Source: Sphingomonas aerophila (GTDB taxonomy: Bacteria > Pseudomonadota > Alphaproteobacteria > Sphingomonadales > Sphingomonadaceae). From it: 64,000 nt of DNA. Positions 8,767-18,712 of the stretch are shown here, in pieces (within the stretch, counting starts at the first letter, position 1; every line of letters starts with the position of its first letter). Where the stretch lies: NCBI RefSeq assembly GCF_014199305.1, contig NZ_JACIJK010000012.1, positions 43,823 to 107,822 on the forward strand, in the 5' to 3' direction. Position numbers and translations under genes: made by a program. Below the pieces are notes generated by a model that was not told the DNA's origin, searched no databases, and was given only the letters and a program-made list of their open reading frames with translations.

Positions 8767-10089
8767 ATGAACTTCGACCTGGTGCTGCGCGGTGGCACGG
8801 TTCACCTGCCGGGAGGCCCCGTTGCTGCGGACCTGTGGGTCTCCGATGGCCGGATCGCCGCGATCGGCGGCGCGGGGGAGGCCGGGCAGACGATCGATTG
8901 CACCGGCCTGGACATCCTGCCGGGGGTGATCGACAGCCAGGTTCACTTCCGCGAACCGGGCATGGTTCACAAGGAAGACCTGGAGAGCGGCAGCGTCGCG
9001 GCCGTGCTGGGCGGAGTGACCGCCGTGTTCGAGATGCCCAACACGCGTCCCAATACCGACAGCGCCGAAGCGATCGGGGACAAGCTGACGCGCGCCAAGG
9101 GACGGATGTGGTGCGACCACGCCTTTTACGTCGGCGCGACCAACCGGAACGCAGCGGAACTCGCCGAACTGGAACGGTTGCCGGGAACGGCGGGCGTCAA
9201 GATCTTCATGGGTGCCTCGACCGGCGACCTGCTGGTATCGGACGACGCGCAACTGGCCACCGTGCTCGCCTCCGGGCACCGTCGCGTCGCGATCCATGCC
9301 GAGGACGAGGCGCGGATGAACGATCGGCGCGACTATCGCGTGGCCGGCGATCCGTCATCGCACCCGGTGTGGCGAGACGATGAGAGCGCGATCCTGGCGA
9401 CGCGCCGCATCCTGTCGCTGGCCCGCGCGGCCGGGCGCCGGATCCACGTCCTGCATGTCACCACCCCCGCCGAGCTGGCTCTGCTGGGTGCTAACAAGGA
9501 CATCGCGACCTGCGAAGTGACACCGCAGCACCTGACGCTGGCGGGGGAGGAGGCCTATCCGACGCTGGGCACCTTTGCACAGATGAACCCGCCGATCCGG
9601 TCGGGCGCGCATCGCGAGGGGCTGTGGCATTGGCTGGGGCAGGGCGTGCCGGATGTGATCGGGTCGGACCACGCTCCACATAGTCGTGAGGAAAAGGCGA
9701 CCGCCTATCCGGACAGCCCGAGCGGCATGCCCGGCGTCCAGACACTGTTGCCGCTGATGCTCGACCATGTGGCGGCAGGGCGGCTGACACTGCAGCGGCT
9801 GATCGAACTGACCAGCGCAGGGCCGCAACGGATCTTTGGCATCGTCGGCAAGGGGCGGATCGCGGTCGGCTATGACGCCGATTTCAGCATCGTCGACCTG
9901 AAGGCGCGCTGGACGGTGGAGGAGAGCTGGCTGGCGTCGCGGGCGGGCTGGTCGCCATTCACCGGCCGCACCCTGACCGGGCGGCCGATCGGCACGATCG
10001 TGAGGGGCAGGGTCGCCATGTGGGACAGCGCCCTGGGCGAGGCAGCCGACGGTCAGCCGATCCGGTTCGAGTCAACCGAGTTCGGCTGA
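8767..10089 (+). CDS. pyrC: Dihydroorotase
   Basis: Third step of pyrimidine synthesis: reversible cyclisation of carbamoyl-aspartate to dihydroorotate, in the cytosol. The 440-residue protein is a class I amidohydrolase TIM barrel. The metal ligands and catalytic residues are visible: DSQVHFREPG (residues about 57-66, metal HxH-type), the carboxylated lysine in GVKIFMGAS, HAEDEAR, HVLHVTT, and the catalytic Asp in GSDHAPHS near residue 302. The C-terminal FTGRTLTGRPIGTIVRGR stretch is typical of the dihydroorotase/allantoinase branch. I prefer dihydroorotase over allantoinase because of the REPG motif and the ygfZ neighbour. The start ATG is 43 bases from the divergent ygfZ start. Confidence 0.9.
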   Translation: MNFDLVLRGGTVHLPGGPVAADLWVSDGRIAAIGGAGEAGQTIDCTGLDILPGVIDSQVHFREPGMVHKEDLESGSVAAVLGGVTAVFEMPNTRPNTDSAEAIGDKLTRAKGRMWCDHAFYVGATNRNAAELAELERLPGTAGVKIFMGASTGDLLVSDDAQLATVLASGHRRVAIHAEDEARMNDRRDYRVAGDPSSHPVWRDDESAILATRRILSLARAAGRRIHVLHVTTPAELALLGANKDIATCEVTPQHLTLAGEEAYPTLGTFAQMNPPIRSGAHREGLWHWLGQGVPDVIGSDHAPHSREEKATAYPDSPSGMPGVQTLLPLMLDHVAAGRLTLQRLIELTSAGPQRIFGIVGKGRIAVGYDADFSIVDLKARWTVEESWLASRAGWSPFTGRTLTGRPIGTIVRGRVAMWDSALGEAADGQPIRFESTEFG

Positions 10090-10098
10090 CCGGACCGG

Positions 10099-10851
10099 TT
10101 AGAAGGGCAGCACGCGCGATTTGTGGCTGAAGCGCATATAGCCGACGTTGACGCCGGCCCGCCAGCCAACACCCAGGCGAACCGGGATGAGCACGACGTT
10201 CCCGCGCCTCAGATACGTGGCGGCGAAACCGCCAACGAAATACAGCCGCCCCTCAGCGGCGGGGAAGCGGTGAAACAGCTCCTCGGTGTCGTACAGGTTA
10301 TAGACGAGCACAAAGACCTTGTTCGCGTCGCCGCCTACGTCAAAGCCGAGCGACGGGCCGGTCCAGTAAACCGGCTGCTGTCCTTCGACGCGGTGGGACA
10401 TGACGCCCGACCCGTAGCGCAGCCCGACAACGAACGCCCCTGACGCTTCGCGCCCGGCGATATAGGCGTTGGGCTGACCCTGATCCTTCAGAACCTTCTC
10501 CAGGATTCCGGCGAGGCCTTGCGCGCCCTTGCCGAACACCCCCTCCGCCGCCGCGAGCAGGTCGTCGCGTTGGTAAGTGGTTTCCGCGTTGGTGGTTGCG
10601 TCGGCGCGCGCCTGGGCAGCAGGGGAGGGCACCTCCCCCTGTACCGGCGCCTGATCGGAGGGGGCCGGATCTGCCGGGGGCACGTCCGCCGGCTCGGGCC
10701 GCGGCGTTGGACGCGGTGCGCGTGCCTGTGGCTGGGGAGACAGGTCGGAGTCGATCGCCTGGTTCGGGTCAACGGTGCGGACCTGGGCCGAGGACACAGT
10801 TGCTGTGGATACCAGCACCAGGCCTGCCGCTATCCCGATCCAACCGCGCAT
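10099..10851 (-). CDS. EipA-family envelope protein (DUF1134)
   Basis: A 250-residue exported protein with a 22-residue signal peptide ending TVSSA. Residues about 23-90 are a disordered Pro/Ala/Asp-rich linker, and about 100-250 form the conserved DUF1134 domain (FVVGLRYGSGVM, WTGPSLGFDVGGDANKVFVL, LIPVRLGVGWRAGVNVGYM). In Brucella and Caulobacter the family member EipA is a periplasmic protein needed for envelope integrity. The start at 10851 is supported by the signal peptide; the frame stays open further upstream but encodes nothing similar. It is convergent with pyrC, with nine bases between stops and no clear terminator. Confidence 0.9.
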   Translation of the reverse strand: MRGWIGIAAGLVLVSTATVSSAQVRTVDPNQAIDSDLSPQPQARAPRPTPRPEPADVPPADPAPSDQAPVQGEVPSPAAQARADATTNAETTYQRDDLLAAAEGVFGKGAQGLAGILEKVLKDQGQPNAYIAGREASGAFVVGLRYGSGVMSHRVEGQQPVYWTGPSLGFDVGGDANKVFVLVYNLYDTEELFHRFPAAEGRLYFVGGFAATYLRRGNVVLIPVRLGVGWRAGVNVGYMRFSHKSRVLPF

Positions 10852-11000
10852 CACACTCTCCACATCCGAACCCAGCGACGGTAGCGCCGGTGCCCCTTGA
10901 TGCGCAATGAACGATCGGGCGAACCGGTGCTTGTCGGCGAGCAAGCACGGTTGATCCCGGCGGAACGCCTCTCTATAGCCCTCCCCAGCGCCGCAGCCGG

Positions 11001-11088
11001 AGACGTGGGTGAGTGGCTGAAACCAACGCTTTGCTAAAGCGTCATACGGGAAACCGTATCGAGGGTTCGAATCCCTCCGTCTCCGCCA
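11001..11088 (+). tRNA. tRNA-Ser (anticodon GCT)
   Basis: Full cloverleaf: acceptor stem GGAGACG/CGTCTCC with G discriminator and encoded CCA; anticodon stem ACGCT/AGCGT around loop TTGCTAA, so anticodon GCT reading AGC/AGU; long variable arm ATACGG-GAAA-CCGTAT as required for class II serine tRNA; T-arm GAGGG-TTCGAAT-CCCTC. The last 14 bases are repeated 14.5 kb downstream next to an integrase, marking this gene as the integration site of the island. Confidence 0.97.
11075..11088 (+). repeat. attL: 3' end of tRNA-Ser
   Basis: CTCCGTCTCCGCCA, the end of the T-arm, acceptor stem and CCA of tRNA-Ser. It is identical to the copy at 25,568-25,581; the bases flanking the two copies differ immediately on both sides, so the shared core is exactly 14 bp. 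Confidence 0.8.
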
Positions 11089-12172
11089 ACCTCCCTGTGC
11101 AAAGCTCTGTGTTGTTTGGGAAAAGCGAGGTTGCCCCGGGATGGTTCCCTCGGCTGTTCCCACATTGTCATCCGGTTCTGAGCGGCCAACGGCGAACACT
11201 GGCGTGCTTGAATCGGTAAACGTCTCGTTCCCGCTGATGTGGGTAGCACCAGATTTGCAGGCGCGGTGACCTGCCTCCCGAGGCTTAAAAACCTGATTGG
11301 AAACGTAAGGTGGCATTCGCTGCGCTGTGTTTCTTGAAGGGTCCTGCGGCTCGGGAAGGTTCCCCGACAGTCCCTGAAAGCTGCTGCTTTAGTTCGCGGG
11401 CAGAATGATCCGTCACCGGGCCTACCGAGCTGGCCCTTTGCGGCTTTAGCTTGGGACGTGGTTACGACAGCCCGTGGCGACGTTTTCATCTGGGGGATGA
11501 AGGGGTGGGGCAACTGACATTACGGACAGTAGCTTGTTCGATGCCCCCCTCCTCCTGGAGGGGGCACGTGGTGCAGAAGAGCCGGTTCGAACTTTGAACG
11601 GTTCCATCTGGACTGGTGCGCAGTCCCGGGGTCAAACCTGAGAGTACCCGTCCGAACAATAAATGGTTCAGCCTATCGCAAGCGAGAGGCCGCCCCGTTT
11701 CAAGACACCGATGGGGGCAGCCGGGTACAACGCCGCGAGTGAGCGTCACAGGCAGCCCGTGCGCCGCTCTCGTCTAGCGCTGCGACCAATCCGCACCAAC
11801 GGCTCTAGTTGAGGGTGGCGGCCTGATCGGGGCATGGAACGCTGTGCTGCCCATCCCTGCTCTGATCCCTAGAAAGTCAATCTCTGATAGCCGGCCCCCG
11901 AAGGATTGCCGGTCAGCACGACGGCTGCGCTCGGTGTACCAGGGTTGGAGCTACGCCGCCGTCGAGCGCCGCGACGGGTGCTGGCGCACTCGCCGCCGCG
12001 CTTGCGTTGATTACCTCACGACAGGAAGCTCCAACCGCCCGAGAAGCAAGCGGAAGCGCTGATCTTAGGGGGTCAGGAGCTGAAATCAGGGACGCGGGTA
12101 GGGCGGAAATGGCTCGACCTTGCTAGGTGCCCGTGTAAGGTCAAAACGTTGTAGCAGGGGGAAGAGCGTAGC
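11089..12172 (+). other. About 1.1 kb at left end of island, no recognisable gene
   Basis: No convincing coding sequence on either strand. One strong hairpin is visible at 11,544-11,563 (CCCCCTCC-TCCT-GGAGGGGG) but without a following T-run. The last 100 bases must hold the promoter of the restriction operon. Confidence 0.5.
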
Positions 12173-15100
12173 GTGATTTCGAACCCGATCCTGAACTCGC
12201 CGTTCGCCGAGCCGGATCGCCACTGGGCCTTGGACGCGCGGGGTCAGCCGGTCCCTGAGATACGTCAAGGCCGCCGCCCTCACAGGTATGTAGTCCCCGT
12301 GGCGGCAAGCAAAAAGGGCGCCGTTCAGGGAGCGCTCGCGCTCGATCCTCAGGAGCCAACCGATAACACGCTGGTGAGGTTGGTCAGGCCCAAGGTCGAC
12401 CTCTGGCGCCGTCTGCCTCCGTCACAATGGAACGTTACCCCGGAGACAGAACGGCTCCTCCGTTGGTGGCGTGAGCCGGGTGCGCGAAAGCTCCCATTTT
12501 TCTTCTGCCAACTCGAAGCTGTTGAAACATTGATCTGGCTGACGGAGGTCGCTCCGAAGGAGTTCCGGCAAGAGGTTGAAGCTGCGAATGAGAAGGCGAA
12601 CCCGGGCCTTTTCCGGGTTGCAGCGAAGATGGCAACCGGGTCTGGGAAGACCACGGTTATGGCGATGCTGATAGCGTGGCAGGCCATCAACGCGGCACGC
12701 CGCCCGACCAGTAACCGTTTCACGAACGCTTTTTTGATCGTCACTCCCGGGATCACGATCAGGGACCGCCTACGTGTGCTTCGGCCTGAGGAGCCATCCA
12801 ACTACTATAGTGATCCCGACCGGCGCATCGTTCCGCAGGAAATGATGCCTGAGATGCTTCGGGCGCGCGTTGTCGTGACGAACTACCATGCGTTTCAACC
12901 GCGAGAGCAGCTAAGCATGCCTGCTGGAACGCGGACGATCTTAGGAGATAGGCTGATCAAAGAAGGGGCAGATGGATCGCTCGACATCGAACTCGTGCCG
13001 AAGCGATTTCTCGAGTCTGAAACGCAGGTCGTAGCTCGTGTGGCGGGGGATCTAGCGGGAGCTCGCAGAGTGATTGTCCTCAATGACGAGGCACACCACT
13101 GCTACCAGGCTCGCCCACCTGAGATCAGCGAGGAGCGGAAGGTTGAAGCTGACGAGGTTTCAGAGGCGAAGGCCAACAACGAAGCCGCTCGGGTGTGGAT
13201 CTCGGGTGTCGCGGCGGTTGCACGCACGCACGAACTCATCGCAGTTTACGACGTTTCTGCGACCCCGTTCTTCTTGCGCGGCTCGGGGTTTCCGGAGGGT
13301 ACACTCTTCCCTTGGGTCGTCTCCGATTTCTCGCTTATGGACGCGATCGAGTGCGGGATCGTGAAGACGCCGCGCTTGCCAGTTTTGGATGACGCTCCGG
13401 AGGGAGACTCTCCCAAGTTCCGCAGGCTCTACGCCAACCTTCCTAAAAAGGCGCTACCGAGGGGCGGGCGAAAGAGCGGCGTCGCTCATTCCCCTGAAGA
13501 CCTAGACGAGCTGTTACGGGCAGCGCTCGAAAGTCTGTATGGGCATTACGAGAAGACGGCGGCTGCTTGGACGGCACAGGGTATTGAACTGCCTCCCGTG
13601 TTCATTGTTGTGGCCAATAACACAGCAACGTCGAAGCTGATTTACGATTTCATCTCAGGGTACCGGAACGAAGAGGGGCGTCTCGTTCCCGGCCGCCTTG
13701 ACGCCTTCTCAAACGTCGAAAAGCAATCGCTCACTTGGCGAGCCTCACCACGAACAATTCTGATTGATTCTGCGGCTCTGGAGGCCGGCGACGCGCTCCC
13801 AGACGAGTTCCGAGCAGCGGCGGCCGAGGAGATTGAGGATTTCCGCAGAGAGGTCGAACGAAGGAACGGTGCGGCCGCAGCGATGGCGCTATCCGACGCT
13901 GAGATACTGCGCGAAGTCATGAACACCGTCGGACAGCCCGGTAAGCTAGGTGCGGGAGTTCGGTGCGTCGTTTCAGTTGCCATGCTGACCGAGGGATGGG
14001 ACGCCAATACGGTCTCTCACATCCTCGGCGTTAGGGCATTTGGTACCCAGCTTCTCTGCGAGCAGGTGGTCGGACGTGGGTTGCGCAGGGTTAGTTATAC
14101 CCCGGGCGAAGACGGTCTGCTTTTACCTGAGTACGCTGACATTCTCGGCATTCCGTTCGATTTCACGCAAGACGCAAGCGCCCCCGTTATCAAGCCTCCG
14201 CCGAAGATGACGCGAGTGCGGGCTTGGGAGGAGCGGAAGGCGGCAGAGGTGACCTTCCCGAACGTATTGGGCTACCGTGTTGTGTACCCGGCAGGCCCAC
14301 TCGTTGCGACGTTCACCAGCGAGTCCCGGCTTGAGCTCAATCCGAGCGACGTTCCGACGGAGACATTTGTAGAGCCGATAGTCGGAGAGGGAATCACGCT
14401 CTCGCTTGAAAACTACAAGGCGCAGCGAATGAAGTCTGTGTACTACGCTGTTGCCGGTTTCGCCCTGACGAGATACTTCAAAGAGGATGCCAAGCCAAAG
14501 CTAGTTGTCCCCGGCCAATTGCCCGATCAGAACCCTCACGGAACCGTTCCTCTTCACCGGTTTGGAGAGCTACTTAGAATAACCGAGCGATGGTTTGAGG
14601 AGTGCCTAGAAACATACGGGCATGAGGAACTGAAGCGCCTATTCTTGTGGCGTCCTATGGCCCAAAAGGCTGCTGAGCGTATTGCGAGAGCATGTTCTCC
14701 CGCCGATCCGAGGACTCAGCACGTGCGCGCAATTGTAAACTCCTACAATGAGCTTGGATCAAGTCGAGACGTGAACTTTCAGACTTCGAAGACCGACTTG
14801 TTTCAGACTAATCCTAGGATGTGTCAGGTGGACTATGCGGTCTGTGACGGAGACTGGGAGAAGGCATTCTTAGCTGCAATGGAGATGGAATGCCGCGACA
14901 TCGTGATCGCGTATGTAAAAAACCATAATTTGGGATTTGAGGTCCCTTATGAATATAAGGGTGAAGTGCATTGGTATCGCCCAGACTTCATTCTCAAAGT
15001 CTCGGACGGCTCAGTTTCCGCGCAGCCTCTCAACCTAGTAGTTGAGGTTAAGGGCTGGAAGGACGACCAGGACCTTGCAAAGGCTGACACGATGCGGACA

Positions 15101-15232
15101 CGATGGGTGCCAGGTGTGAACGCGCTTGGTCGGTACGGGAGGTGGGACTTCCTGGAACTCGACAATCCTTACACGTTCGGCAGTCGTATTCGCAGTCACT
15201 TGTCGAGCGGTAATGCCGCACTAGCAGCGTAA
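12173..15232 (+). CDS. Type III-like restriction helicase-nuclease (Res)
   Basis: A 1,019-residue SF2 helicase fused to a nuclease, expected to translocate on DNA and cleave unmodified target. Walker A is ATGSGKT with K159; the DEAH-type Walker B is LNDEAHHC at D305-H308; later helicase motifs include VSATPFF (motif III), ILTEGWD-like AMLTEGWDANTVSHI (motif V) and QLLCEQVVGRGLRR (motif VI). The C-terminus carries a PD-(D/E)xK nuclease: RPDF with D938, then VVEVKGW with E958 and K960. Start is GTG with an AGGGGGAA ribosome site. The methyltransferase gene follows after 11 bases. It may belong to the BPTD_3080-type Res family; all catalytic motifs look intact. Confidence 0.9.
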   Translation: MISNPILNSPFAEPDRHWALDARGQPVPEIRQGRRPHRYVVPVAASKKGAVQGALALDPQEPTDNTLVRLVRPKVDLWRRLPPSQWNVTPETERLLRWWREPGARKLPFFFCQLEAVETLIWLTEVAPKEFRQEVEAANEKANPGLFRVAAKMATGSGKTTVMAMLIAWQAINAARRPTSNRFTNAFLIVTPGITIRDRLRVLRPEEPSNYYSDPDRRIVPQEMMPEMLRARVVVTNYHAFQPREQLSMPAGTRTILGDRLIKEGADGSLDIELVPKRFLESETQVVARVAGDLAGARRVIVLNDEAHHCYQARPPEISEERKVEADEVSEAKANNEAARVWISGVAAVARTHELIAVYDVSATPFFLRGSGFPEGTLFPWVVSDFSLMDAIECGIVKTPRLPVLDDAPEGDSPKFRRLYANLPKKALPRGGRKSGVAHSPEDLDELLRAALESLYGHYEKTAAAWTAQGIELPPVFIVVANNTATSKLIYDFISGYRNEEGRLVPGRLDAFSNVEKQSLTWRASPRTILIDSAALEAGDALPDEFRAAAAEEIEDFRREVERRNGAAAAMALSDAEILREVMNTVGQPGKLGAGVRCVVSVAMLTEGWDANTVSHILGVRAFGTQLLCEQVVGRGLRRVSYTPGEDGLLLPEYADILGIPFDFTQDASAPVIKPPPKMTRVRAWEERKAAEVTFPNVLGYRVVYPAGPLVATFTSESRLELNPSDVPTETFVEPIVGEGITLSLENYKAQRMKSVYYAVAGFALTRYFKEDAKPKLVVPGQLPDQNPHGTVPLHRFGELLRITERWFEECLETYGHEELKRLFLWRPMAQKAAERIARACSPADPRTQHVRAIVNSYNELGSSRDVNFQTSKTDLFQTNPRMCQVDYAVCDGDWEKAFLAAMEMECRDIVIAYVKNHNLGFEVPYEYKGEVHWYRPDFILKVSDGSVSAQPLNLVVEVKGWKDDQDLAKADTMRTRWVPGVNALGRYGRWDFLELDNPYTFGSRIRSHLSSGNAALAA

Positions 15233-15243
15233 GAGCAGCCTCA

Positions 15244-17982
15244 ATGACAATAGACATCTATAAGCATCCTGGCGCCAAGCGGAGCATGATACCAACTGCT
15301 GAACAGCAGGCGTGGGCCGACGAGGAAAAGATCGGGCCTAGGGTCGTTCGCTACCCCCGAAATAAAGACCTCGATCCTCAGCTAATGTGGCGCGGCAAGG
15401 ACGAGGAGGACCTCAGTAGTCTCACGGTGAACGCTCCCCCGATCTATATTCAGGAGCAAATTCACCCCAAGGCTATCATTGAGCGCCTAGAGGCCGAGTC
15501 CCGTGCACGGAAGAGGGAAGGCGAGGAGCCGGATCTTTTTGGCGATTTCAATGGCCGTCCAGCGGATCAAAAGGCGCGGACGGAATTCTATGAGCACGAC
15601 CAGAATTGGACCAATCGATTGGTTCTAGGGGACAGTCTGCTTGTGATGGCAAGCTTTGCCGAGCGCGAAGCGTTGCGCGGGCAAGTTCAATGCATATACT
15701 TTGATCCTCCCTTTGGAATTCAGTTCAACTCGAACTTTCAGCCTCGGACCGACTCTCGAAAAGTTACCGACGGTAAGCGGGAGGATAGGTCGCGAGAACC
15801 GGAGGTCATACAAGCATTCAGGGATACATGGCGTGATGGCGTAAACTCGTATCTTTCGTATCTTAGAGATCGGTTGCTCGTTGCGCGTGACCTCCTCAGT
15901 GACACAGGCTCAATATTCTTGCAGATGGGCGAGGATAATGCCCATCTGGTCCGCGGCCTTATGGATGAGGTGTTTGGCCGGCAAAACTTTGTTGTGCAAA
16001 TCTCCATTCAAAAGACGGGGAGTCAGACGGGAGATTTCATCCAGTCGAACGTTGACTACATTCTTTGGTTCGCGAAAGACAAGGCCCAAGCCAAATTCCG
16101 TCGTTTATTTCTGATGCGGAGCAAGTCAGCATTGCGGCAGGCAGATCTAACGACGATCGATCGGGGGGACTTCTCACCATATCCTCTTACCTCGGACGGG
16201 TTCAGAGAAACTACTACAGTACCTTTTGAGTTCGAAGGAGCTACGTTCCACCCGGGCGCGCTCAGGCACTGGGGCGTGACGACCGACGAATTAGCTCGCG
16301 TCGGACGTGCGGGAAGGCTCGTCCGACAGAAAGCGCAGATCAGGATGCGCTACTTCCACGATGACTATCCGGTGCAATCCCTCGGCTCCTACTGGAGTGA
16401 TGTGGGCGGCGCGACAGGCAAGGTTTATGTCGTCCAGACCGCTCCAAAGGTTGTGGAACGATGCATACTCATGGCAACCGACCCGGGCGACTTGGTGCTC
16501 GATCCGACCTGTGGATCAGGCACCATCCCCTATGTGGCTGAGCAATGGGGTCGGCGGTGGATCGCAATTGATACCAGCCGTGTGGCTTTGACCCTTGCGC
16601 GAGCGCGCATGATGGGCGCATCATATCCATTCTACCTACTGCAAGACTCTGAAGAAGGGCTTGAGAAGGAAAACGAGCTTCTGCCGCCTGGGAAGAAGCG
16701 GCTGCCGCCTACTCGATACAATCGAGACATAAGGCGCGGGTTTGTATACGAGCGTGTGCCGCACGTGACACTGAAGGGCATTGGAGCAAACAAGCAAATA
16801 GATGTCATTCACGAGAGCTATGCTGCGCTCATTGCGGCGCAACTGGGCGAGCTTGCTTCGCTCACTGGTGTCTCCGAATGGACAGAGTGGTCCGTTCCGC
16901 GCCAACCAAGGGATGATTGGAACGGGGAGGCTTCGCGGGTTCTCGCAGAACATTGGGGTACTCGCCGGGCGCGCCAGCTTGCGTTAGACGAGTCAGTTGC
17001 CAAGAACGCTGAGCTTGAGTTGCTCTTTGATCGCCCTTACGTGGATCGAAAGCGCACCAGGGTCGCCGGTCCGTTTACGTTTGAGAGCCTCTCCCCACAT
17101 CGGGTCATCCCTGTAGGAGAGGACGATCCCTATTTGGCCGAGACACTGGAGCCTGATCGGCAGAACGTTGTGCGCTTCCGCAGTCAAGAGCAGACCGACT
17201 TCGGAAAAGTTGTAGTAGAGCACCTTCGTCGCGCAGGTGTCCGCAACACCAAAAAGGACGAGCATATAACCTTTGAGAGTCTAGCTCCTAGACCCGGTGA
17301 CGGCTGGGTGTCGTACGAAGGTCGTTATGAGGACAAAAAGGGCAAAGTCCAGAGAGTCGCGGTCGCGGTTGGGCCGGAGTACGACGCTGTCGGGCGTGAC
17401 TTCATGGTGCAGGCTCAAAAAGAGGCGCTTCGTGGTCTTTTTGATGTTCTTGTTGTCTGTGGCTTCCAATTCGCACCTGAGACGGACGAATCCCGCTTCG
17501 ACACGCGAGATTTAATAGTGCTCAAAGCCAGGATGAACCAAGACATCAGGGTCGGAGATCGGCTTAAGAACACCGGTGCAAGCAATATGTTCGTGGTGTT
17601 CGGGGAGCCGGACATAGAAGTTAGGCCCGTTGCCGGTCAGAAGTATGAGGTCGAAATCCTGGGGGTGGACATCTTCGACCCAACCACCGGTGAGCTACGC
17701 TCCTCGGCGGATCCACGTGACGACGTAGCTTGCTGGTTCATCGACGATGCATATGATGATGAAAGCTTCTTCGTTCGACACGCGTACTTTTTGAACGGCA
17801 AGGAGTCGGACCCGTACGCTGCGTTGAAGAGAGCGCTTGGCTCTGAGGTGGACAAGGAGGCTTGGGAGAGCCTCTACACCGCGACGTCTCGTCCTTTCGC
17901 TAGACCGGACACTGGCAAGATTTGCGTCAAAGTGATCAATCACTTCGGAGATGAGGTTCAAAAAGTTTTTCGCGTTCGCTGA
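15244..17982 (+). CDS. Type III-like adenine DNA methyltransferase (Mod)
   Basis: A 912-residue beta-class N6-adenine methyltransferase, predicted to protect host DNA and give the sequence specificity for the preceding Res protein. Motif IV is YFDPPFG (D154-P-P-F) and precedes the S-adenosylmethionine motif I, VLDPTCGSGTIP (from D420), the order that defines the beta class. Between them lies the NSYLSYLRDRLLVARDLLSDTGSIFLQMG stretch (written here as a region, residues about 200-230). The C-terminal 450 residues have no motif I recognise and probably contain target recognition and Res-contact regions. It lies 11 bases after res and 33 bases before the dual-OB gene, in one operon. Confidence 0.9.
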   Translation: MTIDIYKHPGAKRSMIPTAEQQAWADEEKIGPRVVRYPRNKDLDPQLMWRGKDEEDLSSLTVNAPPIYIQEQIHPKAIIERLEAESRARKREGEEPDLFGDFNGRPADQKARTEFYEHDQNWTNRLVLGDSLLVMASFAEREALRGQVQCIYFDPPFGIQFNSNFQPRTDSRKVTDGKREDRSREPEVIQAFRDTWRDGVNSYLSYLRDRLLVARDLLSDTGSIFLQMGEDNAHLVRGLMDEVFGRQNFVVQISIQKTGSQTGDFIQSNVDYILWFAKDKAQAKFRRLFLMRSKSALRQADLTTIDRGDFSPYPLTSDGFRETTTVPFEFEGATFHPGALRHWGVTTDELARVGRAGRLVRQKAQIRMRYFHDDYPVQSLGSYWSDVGGATGKVYVVQTAPKVVERCILMATDPGDLVLDPTCGSGTIPYVAEQWGRRWIAIDTSRVALTLARARMMGASYPFYLLQDSEEGLEKENELLPPGKKRLPPTRYNRDIRRGFVYERVPHVTLKGIGANKQIDVIHESYAALIAAQLGELASLTGVSEWTEWSVPRQPRDDWNGEASRVLAEHWGTRRARQLALDESVAKNAELELLFDRPYVDRKRTRVAGPFTFESLSPHRVIPVGEDDPYLAETLEPDRQNVVRFRSQEQTDFGKVVVEHLRRAGVRNTKKDEHITFESLAPRPGDGWVSYEGRYEDKKGKVQRVAVAVGPEYDAVGRDFMVQAQKEALRGLFDVLVVCGFQFAPETDESRFDTRDLIVLKARMNQDIRVGDRLKNTGASNMFVVFGEPDIEVRPVAGQKYEVEILGVDIFDPTTGELRSSADPRDDVACWFIDDAYDDESFFVRHAYFLNGKESDPYAALKRALGSEVDKEAWESLYTATSRPFARPDTGKICVKVINHFGDEVQKVFRVR

Positions 17983-18015
17983 GCAGGCCTGGCGAGAGCC
18001 GAGGGGGATGGGAGA

Positions 18016-18699
18016 ATGCCAAACTACGAAAGCACAATTATATGCCTCGCGAATTCAAGAAAAACTAGTGGTAGGTGTATAGCAGGAAAGGAGATCACAG
18101 GCGCCGGAACCGGAAACTGGATTCGTCCGATAAGTAGCCGCCAAAGTCACGAGATCTCCTTTGACGACAGGCGATATCAGGACGGCAACGACGTCCGAGT
18201 TCTGGATGTCGTCACAATTCCGATGATGGAGCCTCGTCCGCACGCCTTTCAGACCGAAAATCATCTGATCGATGCCGAGTACTACTGGCGCCTACAGCGG
18301 CGTGCCAGCTATGCCGAGGCGCGTGCCGCTCTCGATAACCTGCCACTTTGGACCAATCGTTCGTCCAGCTACAACGGAACGAACGACCGGGTCGCTGAGG
18401 ATGAAGCGGACCCTGCTGGCGGTTCGCTGCGCCTGATCGAGGTCAATGACCTAGAGGTTCGTGTGTCTGTTGAGGGAGCAGCGTTCGGCAATGGTAAGCG
18501 GAGGGTGAGGGGGTACTTTACGTATCGCCAAGCGCCCTATCTCCTCTCCATAACTGACCCGCGCTATGAGGCTCGGTACCTTGCTTTGCCGGACGGTAGG
18601 CATCAGATCGGTCAAGCACTCTTGTGCATAAGCCTGGGCGAGCCGTATCAGGGGCATGCGTACAAGCTCATAGCTGCGGTTATCCGTCCGAACGAGTGA
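18016..18699 (+). CDS. Dual OB domain-containing protein
   Basis: A 227-residue, beta-rich, soluble protein without signal peptide. The opening YESTIICLANSRKTSGRCIAG and GTGNWIRPIS, a long central insertion, and the late FTYRQAPYLLSITDPRYE match the dual-OB domain family, small proteins found beside DNA-modification and defence genes. OB folds commonly bind single-stranded nucleic acid, so a role in sensing or presenting DNA to the Res/Mod proteins is plausible but not shown. GGGAGA ribosome site; 33 bases after mod and 13 bases before the first DUF488 gene, so very likely cotranscribed. Confidence 0.7.
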   Translation: MPNYESTIICLANSRKTSGRCIAGKEITGAGTGNWIRPISSRQSHEISFDDRRYQDGNDVRVLDVVTIPMMEPRPHAFQTENHLIDAEYYWRLQRRASYAEARAALDNLPLWTNRSSSYNGTNDRVAEDEADPAGGSLRLIEVNDLEVRVSVEGAAFGNGKRRVRGYFTYRQAPYLLSITDPRYEARYLALPDGRHQIGQALLCISLGEPYQGHAYKLIAAVIRPNE

Positions 18700-18712
18700 A
18701 TAGCGGAAGGTC

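Noticed and set aside
11544..11563. Strong hairpin CCCCCTCC-TCCT-GGAGGGGG at the left end of the island
   Set aside because: No T-run follows and no gene precedes it on either strand, so neither terminator nor att function can be supported.
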